This document shows, in pieces, positions 1 through 4,768 of a DNA stretch of 5,011 nt. The position numbers and the translations under genes are program-made. The stretch spans positions 1 through 5,011 of the forward strand of contig CALKHM010000256.1 of assembly GCA_937988695.1 (NCBI GenBank). The letters run 5' to 3'. Each line of letters opens with the position of its first letter. Position 1 is the stretch's first letter. The DNA is from an uncultured Microbacterium sp. Its GTDB lineage: Bacteria > Actinomycetota > Actinomycetes > Actinomycetales > Microbacteriaceae. The notes under the pieces are model-generated. The model did no database searches, had not been told where the DNA came from, and saw nothing but the letters and a program-made list of their open reading frames with translations.

Positions 1-99
1 CACACACAGCGCGACGATCGGATACCACAGGGTCTCGAGCATGACGTTGCCATGCCCGGCCTCTTCAGCGGCGAAGGCGATCAGCGAGGCGAAGGTCAT
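1..99 (-). CDS. Small putative membrane protein, N-terminal part only (3' end outside window)
   Basis: Only the first 33 codons are visible, and the reading frame is still open at the window edge. The protein begins MTFASLIAFAAEEAGHG; a hydrophobic stretch starting near Trp25-Tyr26-Pro27 (WYPIVALCV) looks like the beginning of a transmembrane helix. The ATG at 99 is preferred because GGAG lies five bases upstream (minus strand, 108-105). An in-frame GTG at 114 has no such site. It lies 62 bp after proA in the same direction. From memory, Microbacteriaceae often carry a membrane protein of roughly 60 residues between proA and nadD, with an AAEE-like N-terminus and one membrane helix, and this fits. 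Its function is unknown. A separate promoter may drive it (151-180). The gene call is fairly safe; the family resemblance is from memory. Confidence 0.72.
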   Translation of the reverse strand, partial: MTFASLIAFAAEEAGHGNVMLETLWYPIVALCV

Positions 100-119
100 C
101 GGGACTCCGTTCACGGGTT

Positions 120-140
120 CGTGCGCGCGGCCTGCGCACG
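120..140 (-). other. Short GC-rich hairpin after proA
   Basis: A perfect 7-bp inverted repeat (CGTGCGC/GCGCACG) encloses a 7-base loop. It lies 21 bases past the proA stop and 20 bases before the start of the small membrane protein. No U-run follows on the minus strand, so it is not a classical intrinsic terminator. It could be a weak terminator or 3'-end-protecting structure for the obgE-proB-proA transcript, or a 5' leader element of the next gene. In DNA this GC-rich, a stem of this size can arise by chance. Confidence 0.35.
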
Positions 141-150
141 CGCGGTCCCT

Positions 151-180
151 ATTCTAGGCGGTTATGCCCGCACCTGTCCT
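151..180 (-). promoter_or_regulatory. Candidate sigma-70-type promoter for the small membrane protein
   Basis: On the minus strand, TAGAAT (156-151) is a good match to a -10 box (TATAAT), unusual in such GC-rich DNA. AGGACA (180-175) lies 18 bp upstream and matches four of six bases of TTGACA. The predicted start is near 144, which would give a leader of about 45 nt ending in a GGAG ribosome binding site. The -35 sits inside the 3' end of proA. If real, the downstream gene can be expressed independently of the proline genes. Confidence 0.5.
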
Positions 181-1424
181 GCGCCGCGCGCGAGCCACTT
201 GGTGCTGGTGAGCTCGGCCAGGCCCATCGGACCACGGGCATGCAGCTTCTGCGTGGAGATGCCGACTTCGGCGCCGAAGCCGAACTCTCCGCCATCGGTG
301 AAGCGGGTGGAGGCGTTGGCCATCACGACGGCGGAGTCCACCTCGGCGAGGAAGCGCTCGGCGTTGGCGTCGTCGGTCGTGATGATCGACTCCGTGTGAT
401 GCGTCGAGTACTGGCGGATGTGCGCGAGCGCCGCATCCAGGTCGTCGACGACATGCATCGACAGGTCGAGGCTGAGGTGCTCGATGGCCCAGTCCGCCTC
501 GGTGGCCGGCACGATCCCGTCGGCCAGCCGCGCGACATCGGCATCGCCGTGCACGGTGACCCCGGCATCCTGCAGCGCCGCCACCACCGGCCCCACGAGC
601 CGGGATGCCGCGTCGCGGTGCACGAGCACGGTCTCGACGGCGTTGCACACGCTCGGCCGCTGCACCTTGGCGTTCACGACGATCTCACGCGCCCAGTCCA
701 ACGGCGCGCTCGCGTCGAGCACGATGTGCACGACGCCTGCACCGGTCTCGATCACCGGAACGGACGACTCGGTCACGACCGTCTCGATGAGCTCGGCGCT
801 GCCGCGGGGCACCAGCACGTCGACGAGCCCGCGCGCGTGCATGAGCTCGCGCGCCCCGTCACGGCCGAAGCCGTCGACGGTCTGCACGGCCTGCGGGTCG
901 ACGCCGGCCTCGGCCAGCGCCGCGCGGATCACCTCGACCAGCACGGCGTTGGTCCGCAGCGCCGCAGAGCCACCGCGCAGCACCACGGCGTTGCCCGAAC
1001 GCAGCGCGAGGGCGGTGATATCGACCGTGACGTTCGGACGCGCCTCGTAGATCGCGCCCACGACGCCGAACGGCACCGAGACCTTCTGCAAGCGCACGCC
1101 GCTGGGCAGCGTCCGCTCGTCCAGCACCCGGCCGACGGGGTCGGGCAGCGCGGCGATGTCGCGCACCGCGGCGGCAAGCGCCGCCACACGCGGCGCATCC
1201 ATGGGCAGACGGTCCTGCATCGCCGCGCCGAGGCCGCTCTCGCGCCCGTGGGCGAGGTCGTCGTCGTTGGCCGCGATGATGTCGTCGGCTGCTGCTTCGA
1301 TCGCCGCGGCCACCGCCTGCAGCGCGTCGCGCTTGGCGGCATCCGAGAGCAGCCCCACCGAGCGCGCCGCGTCCTTGGCCAACCGCATACGATCGCGGGC
1401 GGTGTCGACGGTGGTGGTGCTCAC
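162..1424 (-). CDS. proA: Gamma-glutamyl phosphate reductase (glutamate-5-semialdehyde dehydrogenase)
   Basis: ProA carries out the second step of proline synthesis in the cytoplasm: NADPH-dependent reduction of gamma-glutamyl phosphate, supplied by ProB, to glutamate-5-semialdehyde, which cyclises to pyrroline-5-carboxylate. The 420 residues match the usual family length. Visible hallmarks are VPFGVVGAIYEARPNVT at 117-133, LRSGNAVVLRGGSAA at 141-155, the catalytic cysteine Cys260 in RPSVCNAVETVLVH, a family-typical AHIRQYSTHHTESII block at 334-348, and the C-terminal GEFGFGAEVGISTQKLHARG at 379-398. It belongs to the aldehyde dehydrogenase superfamily. The start is a GTG at 1424, giving a normal N-terminus; Met13 is the next in-frame ATG but would shorten the first helix. 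No Shine-Dalgarno lies at a proper distance. The proB stop is nine bases upstream and is embedded in a TAGACT box, so translation may depend on reinitiation after proB or on a leaderless mRNA. All expected motifs are intact. Confidence 0.97.
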   Translation of the reverse strand: MSTTTVDTARDRMRLAKDAARSVGLLSDAAKRDALQAVAAAIEAAADDIIAANDDDLAHGRESGLGAAMQDRLPMDAPRVAALAAAVRDIAALPDPVGRVLDERTLPSGVRLQKVSVPFGVVGAIYEARPNVTVDITALALRSGNAVVLRGGSAALRTNAVLVEVIRAALAEAGVDPQAVQTVDGFGRDGARELMHARGLVDVLVPRGSAELIETVVTESSVPVIETGAGVVHIVLDASAPLDWAREIVVNAKVQRPSVCNAVETVLVHRDAASRLVGPVVAALQDAGVTVHGDADVARLADGIVPATEADWAIEHLSLDLSMHVVDDLDAALAHIRQYSTHHTESIITTDDANAERFLAEVDSAVVMANASTRFTDGGEFGFGAEVGISTQKLHARGPMGLAELTSTKWLARGAGQVRA

Positions 1425-1430
1425 CCGGTC

Positions 1431-1436
1431 AGTCTA
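1431..1436 (-). promoter_or_regulatory. Candidate -10 box for a leaderless proA transcript
   Basis: The minus strand reads TAGACT, then six bases (GACCGG), then the proA GTG. A -10 box at this distance would place the transcription start on or next to the GTG, which is the standard geometry of leaderless genes in actinobacteria. The TAG of the box is also the proB stop codon. I see no -35 match 16-19 bp upstream. The lack of a Shine-Dalgarno for proA supports the idea, but coupling to proB is an adequate alternative. Confidence 0.4.
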
Positions 1437-2300
1437 TCCGGCGGCCGACACGTCCGATCGGACCGCCGCCGCCTGTGACGAGACCGCAAGGGCGCCGGTG
1501 AGCGTCGAGTCCGGCGGGGCCGGGTTCGGCGCGAACCAGGTGCCGATGCTCTGTCCTTCCAGCGCCGCACCGACGAGGTCGGCGCGGGTCACGAGCGTCC
1601 CGATGCCGGATGCCGCTGCCAGCCGAGCCGCCGAGACCTTGGTTGCCGCTCCCCCGGTGCCCACACTGTTGACCACCACGGAGCCGAACTCGAAGCCCGC
1701 GAGGTCTTGGCCGAAGGCCACGTTCGCGATGGGCTGCGCATCGGGCCGGTCCGGCGGTGCCGTGTACAGCGCCTCGATGTCGCTGAGCAGCACCAGCGCG
1801 TCGGCCCGGATGAGCCGGGCCACCAGCGCCGCCAGGCGGTCGTTGTCGCCGAAGCGGATCTCGTGGGTGGCGACGGTGTCGTTCTCATTGACGATCGGCA
1901 GGATGCGCAGCCCGAGCAGCCGCTCCATCGCGCGTTTCGCATTGGAGCGATGTGTGCGGTCTTCGAGGTCGCTCGCGGTCAGCAGCACCTGGCCGGCGAC
2001 GATGCCGAACTCACGCATCGCCGCCTGGTAGCGGTAGATGAGCACGTTCTGCCCGACGGCGGCGGCAGCCTGCTGCGTGGCCAGGTCCGTGGGTCGTGAC
2101 TTCAGCTGCAGGTAGGGCATCCCCGTGGCGATGGCGCCCGACGAGACCAGCACCACCTCGGTGCCGCGCGCGTGCGCGGCGGCGAGGGCGCGCACCAGCG
2201 GCGGGATGTTCGCCGCCGCGTCGCCGCTGACCGACGACGAGCCCACCTTGACCACGACCCGGCGGGCGGTGGGCAGATCCACCCTCTGCACGGCGGTCAC
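1434..2300 (-). CDS. proB: Glutamate 5-kinase, short form without PUA domain
   Basis: ProB phosphorylates the gamma-carboxyl of L-glutamate with ATP, the first committed step of proline synthesis and the one usually inhibited by proline; the labile product is passed to ProA. The 288 residues carry an amino-acid-kinase fold: VVVKVGSSSV at 15-24 with Lys18, VLVSSGAIATG at 50-60, PIVNENDTVATHEIRFGDND at 135-154, LLSDIEALYT at 171-180 and the nucleotide-binding GTGGAATKVSAARLA at 214-228. E. coli ProB has 367 residues and ends in an RNA-binding-like PUA domain. Here only a short tail rich in Ala, Ser and Pro follows residue 256, and proA starts nine bases after the stop, so the domain is absent rather than frameshifted. 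The family pattern GTGGM reads GTGGA here. The start is a GTG overlapping the obgE stop as GTGA, with a weak AGGCGA upstream, implying translational coupling. Function is confident; proline sensitivity cannot be judged. Confidence 0.96.
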   Translation of the reverse strand: MTAVQRVDLPTARRVVVKVGSSSVSGDAAANIPPLVRALAAAHARGTEVVLVSSGAIATGMPYLQLKSRPTDLATQQAAAAVGQNVLIYRYQAAMREFGIVAGQVLLTASDLEDRTHRSNAKRAMERLLGLRILPIVNENDTVATHEIRFGDNDRLAALVARLIRADALVLLSDIEALYTAPPDRPDAQPIANVAFGQDLAGFEFGSVVVNSVGTGGAATKVSAARLAAASGIGTLVTRADLVGAALEGQSIGTWFAPNPAPPDSTLTGALAVSSQAAAVRSDVSAAG

Positions 2301-3805
2301 TGCTCGCCTGCGTCCACGTCGTCGCGAGGCGTGCGTCGCTCGGCCTCGAGCTCCGCGCGGGCGGCGGCCTTGGCATCCATCCGCTCGTGGTAGCGCTCAC
2401 GACGCTGCGTCGTGGTGCGGCGCATGCTCGCGTCGATACGCGGATCGGTGCCGCGCGGAGCGACCATGACCTCGGCCGCCGAGGTCAGCGCCGGCTGCCA
2501 GTCGAACACCACGCCGTCGCCGGGTCCGATGACCACCGTCGCACCCGGGACGGCCCCGGCCTTGTAGAGCTCGTTGTCGACGCCGAGCTTGTCGAGGCGG
2601 TCGGCGAGGAAGCCGACGGCCTCGTCGTTCTGGAAGTCGGTCTGCGCGACCCAGCGCTCCGGCTTCGCGCCGAGGATGCGATACAACGGCCCGTACGTGC
2701 CGCCTTCGACGCGCACCTCGAACTCCCGCTGCGAGCCCTGCGGCCGGATCACGACCCGCGGCGGCGCCGGCCGAGCGGCCTGAGCCGCGCGGTGCTCGGC
2801 GATGATGCCACCGAGGGCGAACGTGAGCTGCCGAAGACCGTCGTGGCTGACGGTGGAGATCTCGAAGACCCGATATCCGCGCTGCTCGAGCTCGGGCCGC
2901 ACCAGGTCGGCGAGGTCTTTCGCCTCGGGCACGTCGACCTTGTTCAGAGCGACCAGCTGCGGACGCTCCAGCAGCGGCACCTGTCCCTCGGGCACCGGAT
3001 AGGCGGCCAGCTCCGCACGGATCACGTCGAGGTCGGTGAGTGGATCACGGCCGGGCTCCAGCGTCGCGCAGTCCAGCACGTGCACGAGCGCCGTGCATCG
3101 CTCCACGTGCCGGAGGAACTCCAGCCCCAGTCCCTTGCCCTCGCTGGCGCCGGCGACCAGGCCCGGCACGTCGGCGACCGTGAAGCGCACGTCGCCCGCG
3201 TCGACGACGCCGAGGTTCGGATGCAGCGTCGTGAACGGGTAGCCGGCGATCTTCGGGCGCGCGGCAGAGACCGCGGCGATCAGGCTGGACTTGCCGGCCG
3301 AGGGGAAGCCCACCAGCGCGACGTCGGCCACGGTCTTCAGCTCGAGGACGACGTCGCCCTCCCAGCCCGGAGTCCCCAGCAGCGCGAAGCCGGGTGCCTT
3401 GCGCTTGGTGGTGGCAAGGGCCGCGTTGCCGAGCCCTCCGCGTCCGCCCGGTGCGGCGACGAACCGGGTGCCGGGATCGACCATGTCGACAAGCACCGTG
3501 CCGTCGGCATCCTTCACCACGGTCCCCACCGGAACCGGAAGCTCGACGGATTCCCCGAGGGCGCCCGAACGGTTGTCGCCCATGCCGAATCCGCCGTTGC
3601 CGCCCGCGCGGTGCGGCGAGTGGTGATACGACAGCAGGGTCGTCACCTGCGGGTCAGCGACGAGCACGACGTCGCCGCCGTTGCCCCCGTTGCCCCCGTC
3701 GGGGCCGGCCAGCGGCTTGAACTTCTCGCGACGGACCGAGACGCAGCCGTTGCCGCCCTTGCCGGCGCGCAGGTGCAGCGTCACGCGATCGACGAAGGTG
3801 ACCAT
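2297..3805 (-). CDS. obgE: Obg-family GTPase (50S assembly)
   Basis: Obg is an essential GTPase that binds the 50S subunit and acts in late large-subunit assembly; it is also linked to growth control and (p)ppGpp. The 502 residues show three domains. The glycine-rich Obg fold spans about 1-158, with runs such as RAGKGGNG, GPDGGNGGNGG and APGGRGGLGN. The GTPase domain spans about 159-335: G1 GFPSAGKSS at 166-174, G2 GYPFTTLHPNLGVV at 188-201, G3 DVPGLVAGAS at 212-221, G4 NKVD at 288-291 and G5 EISTVS at 315-320. The C-terminal OCT domain spans about 350-440 and ends in GPGDGVVFDWQP. A charged tail of about 60 residues follows, longer than in E. coli (390 aa) and in line with actinobacterial Obg proteins. 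An in-frame ATG ten codons upstream (3835) is rejected: the start at 3805 gives the standard MVTFVDRV N-terminus and has GGGAG just before it. The gene sits 83 bp after rpmA and overlaps proB by four bases. Confidence 0.97.
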   Translation of the reverse strand: MVTFVDRVTLHLRAGKGGNGCVSVRREKFKPLAGPDGGNGGNGGDVVLVADPQVTTLLSYHHSPHRAGGNGGFGMGDNRSGALGESVELPVPVGTVVKDADGTVLVDMVDPGTRFVAAPGGRGGLGNAALATTKRKAPGFALLGTPGWEGDVVLELKTVADVALVGFPSAGKSSLIAAVSAARPKIAGYPFTTLHPNLGVVDAGDVRFTVADVPGLVAGASEGKGLGLEFLRHVERCTALVHVLDCATLEPGRDPLTDLDVIRAELAAYPVPEGQVPLLERPQLVALNKVDVPEAKDLADLVRPELEQRGYRVFEISTVSHDGLRQLTFALGGIIAEHRAAQAARPAPPRVVIRPQGSQREFEVRVEGGTYGPLYRILGAKPERWVAQTDFQNDEAVGFLADRLDKLGVDNELYKAGAVPGATVVIGPGDGVVFDWQPALTSAAEVMVAPRGTDPRIDASMRRTTTQRRERYHERMDAKAAARAELEAERRTPRDDVDAGEQ

Positions 3806-3809
3806 GGTG

Positions 3810-3814
3810 CTCCC
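3810..3814 (-). promoter_or_regulatory. Ribosome binding site deciding the obgE start
   Basis: GGGAG on the minus strand ends four bases before the ATG at 3805. The alternative upstream ATG at 3835 directly abuts the 3' base of the hairpin at 3836-3863 and has no purine-rich site, so this signal fixes the start at 3805. Confidence 0.75.
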
Positions 3815-3835
3815 GGATCTCGTGGACGAATGCAT

Positions 3836-3863
3836 CGAGGGGCGAGCCGAAGCCCGCCCCTCG
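3836..3863 (-). terminator. Hairpin with UUCG tetraloop between rpmA and obgE (U-less terminator or attenuator candidate)
   Basis: Read on the minus strand, CGAGGGGCG and CGCCCCTCG form a perfect 9-bp stem. The ten bases between them, GGCTTCGGCT, extend it with a G-U, a G-C and a C-G pair closing a TTCG loop, which is the exceptionally stable cUUCGg tetraloop. Read on the plus strand, the inner part does not pair as well, so the structure is oriented for the rplU-rpmA-obgE transcript. It starts 25 bases past the rpmA stop and ends 30 bases before the obgE ATG. No U-run follows, so it is not a textbook terminator. Partial termination, an mRNA end-stabilising structure, or a processing boundary that makes ribosomal protein mRNA more abundant than obgE mRNA are all possible. 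The structure is clear; its role is inferred. Confidence 0.6.
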
Positions 3864-3888
3864 TAAAGCTATCGCGTGCGAACCCGGA

Positions 3889-4146
3889 TCACTCCGCGGC
3901 TGCGACGATGTTGACGACCTTGCGGCCGCCCTTGGTGCCGAACTCGACGGCGCCGGCGGACAGCGCGAACAGCGTGTCGTCGCCGCCACGGCCGACGTTC
4001 ACGCCGGGGTGGAAGTGCGTGCCGCGCTGGCGGACGATGATCTCGCCGGCGTTCACGCTCTGGCCGCCGAAACGCTTCACACCCAGTCGCTGGGCATTGG
4101 AGTCGCGGCCGTTGCGGGTGGAGCTTGCGCCCTTCTTGTGTGCCAT
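3889..4146 (-). CDS. rpmA: 50S ribosomal protein bL27
   Basis: This is a large-subunit protein whose N-terminal tail reaches toward the peptidyl-transferase centre and helps place tRNA substrates. The 85 residues have the usual length and the highly conserved MAHKKGASSTRNGRDS start, RLGVKRFGGQ at 20-29, AGEIIVRQRGTHFHPG at 33-48 and the VGRGGDDTLFAL stretch at 51-62. There is no N-terminal extension of the kind cleaved by Prp protease in Firmicutes, because the mature sequence begins directly at the start codon. It follows rplU after 19 bases, a pairing found across bacteria. The upstream GAGAGAGA is a purine-rich though non-canonical ribosome binding site. Confidence 0.98.
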   Translation of the reverse strand: MAHKKGASSTRNGRDSNAQRLGVKRFGGQSVNAGEIIVRQRGTHFHPGVNVGRGGDDTLFALSAGAVEFGTKGGRKVVNIVAAAE

Positions 4147-4165
4147 CTCTGCGTCTCTCTCTGGC

Positions 4166-4474
4166 CTACTTGATGCCGGTGACCTTGACGCGCGTGAGGT
4201 CCTGGCGGTGCCCCTGGCGCTTCTTGTAGCCGGTCTTGTTCTTGAACTTCTGGATCACGATCTTCGGGCCGCGCTCCTCGCCGAGCACCTCGGCGGTCAC
4301 CGCGACCTTGGCGAGCTTGGCGGCGTCGCTGGTTACGGCGTCACCGTCGACCAGGAGCACTGCGGGAAGCTGGATGGTCTCGCCGACCTTCGCCTGCTGG
4401 CGGTCGAGGACGACGACCGTGCCGACCTCGACCTTCTCCTGCCGGCCACCGGCGCGCACAACTGCGTAAACCAC
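4166..4474 (-). CDS. rplU: 50S ribosomal protein bL21
   Basis: bL21 is a large-subunit protein that binds 23S rRNA. The 102 residues match the family length. The N-terminus MVYAVVRAGGRQEKVEVG corresponds to the usual YAVI.tGGKQykV pattern, and the C-terminal KIVIQKFKNKTGYKKRQGHRQ block (70-90) is the conserved family signature (KIVIFKYKRRKNYRRKqGHRQ in homologues). The start is a GTG at 4474, supported by AGGTG four bases upstream. It is the first gene of the minus-strand operon, preceded by a leader of about 170 nt and a strong-looking promoter. In many actinobacteria a codirectional rne/rng lies immediately upstream; here the neighbour is a divergent DUF4031 gene. Confidence 0.98.
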   Translation of the reverse strand: MVYAVVRAGGRQEKVEVGTVVVLDRQQAKVGETIQLPAVLLVDGDAVTSDAAKLAKVAVTAEVLGEERGPKIVIQKFKNKTGYKKRQGHRQDLTRVKVTGIK

Positions 4475-4645
4475 TTCACACCTGTTTCATCTGGGAGCGC
4501 ACGGCTCCGGTTGTCTTTGCGAGACTTGTCTTCGCGGGACTCCACGCAGGGGCGCGGCTCTCGGGAAAGATGATGTCTTGGTGCCAGGACGGCTCACGTT
4601 GGAGACGGAACCGGTCGACGTACGCCGAGCGACGTGACGCACCAG
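4475..4645 (-). promoter_or_regulatory. rplU 5' leader, possible structured regulatory region
   Basis: About 170 nt lie between the predicted transcription start (about 4645) and the rplU GTG, with no convincing ORF. Near the 5' end, 4614-4638 folds into an imperfect stem of ten pairs (GTC/GAC, ACGT/ACGT, CGC/GCG, with two single-base bulges and a three-base loop). Near the 3' end, GGAGC/GCTCC with a five-base loop (4494-4508) stands 11 bases upstream of the AGGTG ribosome binding site. The middle holds a near-repeat of GCGAAGACAA and GCAAAGACAA. Ribosomal protein operons are often autoregulated through such leaders, and an L21 leader family is known in Firmicutes. I do not recognise this one as a known RNA, and the folds were found by eye. 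Confidence 0.45.
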
Positions 4646-4651
4646 GGGTCT

Positions 4652-4680
4652 ACTTTACCGGATGCCGCGGCAGGGGGCAA
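4652..4680 (-). promoter_or_regulatory. Sigma-70-type promoter of the rplU-rpmA operon
   Basis: On the minus strand, TTGCCC (4680-4675) and TAAAGT (4657-4652) are separated by exactly 17 bp. The first matches four of six bases of TTGACA and the second four of six of TATAAT, including the key T and A at its first two positions and the final T. The predicted start is near 4645. The local A/T content of the -10 stands out in a GC-rich intergenic region. The spacer contains one copy of the GGCATCC heptamer. This is the best promoter candidate in the window and would drive the whole ribosome-proline operon. Confidence 0.68.
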
Positions 4681-4688
4681 AGCGACGC

Positions 4689-4715
4689 GGCGGATGCCGG
4701 AACCGAGCATCCGCC
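4689..4715. repeat. 27-bp inverted repeat in the divergent promoter region
   Basis: GGCGGATGC and GCATCCGCC are perfect 9-base arms around a 9-base spacer. The element lies eight bases upstream of the rplU -35 box and about 40 bases upstream of the DUF4031 -10 box, so a protein bound here could affect both genes. It may instead be a hairpin, or the incidental pairing of two copies of the heptamer core GGATGC/GCATCC that recurs in this genome. I know of no regulator with this site. Confidence 0.5.
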
Positions 4716-4756
4716 TGGAGGGACGAGGCGCCCGGCGGCGGCGTCAGCGTGCCGCC

Positions 4757-4762
4757 TAGGAT
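4757..4762 (+). promoter_or_regulatory. Candidate -10 box for a leaderless DUF4031 transcript
   Basis: TAGGAT is followed by six bases (CAAGAC) and the GTG start at 4769, so transcription would begin at the start codon. The overlapping AGGA (4758-4761) could instead be a Shine-Dalgarno seven bases from the GTG, and the two readings exclude each other in practice. No -35 match is visible 16-19 bp upstream. Confidence 0.45.
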
Positions 4763-4768
4763 CAAGAC

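Noticed and set aside
240..1478. Long plus-strand open frame (412 codons) antisense to proA
   Set aside because: Its composition is dominated by Arg, His, Gly and Asp, which is typical of a shadow of a GC-rich gene; proA on the other strand is complete and conserved.
2297..2300. The GTGA overlap of obgE and proB as a possible sequencing error or fusion
   Set aside because: Four-base overlaps are a common form of translational coupling; both proteins have normal ends, and obgE-proB linkage is standard in actinobacteria.
3806..3835. Ten-residue N-terminal extension of Obg from the ATG at 3835
   Set aside because: The start at 3805 gives the conserved N-terminus and has GGGAG in front; the upstream ATG touches the hairpin and has no ribosome binding site.
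3866..3871. TAGCTT on the minus strand as a -10 box for an obgE promoter
   Set aside because: It matches only the TANNNT core, has no -35 at 16-19 bp, and transcription from it would run straight through the hairpin.
4333..4545. Minus-strand open frame from a GTG at 4545 overlapping rplU out of frame, considered as a leader peptide
   Set aside because: There is no ribosome binding site before the GTG, and most of its length is just another frame of rplU. The Lys/Asp/Arg-rich beginning reflects the near-repeat in the leader.
2387..4573. Very long open frame on the plus strand (728 codons) across obgE, rpmA and rplU
   Set aside because: It lies antisense to three unmistakable genes, is rich in Arg, His, Gly and Val as expected of a GC-driven shadow frame, and has no recognisable domain.
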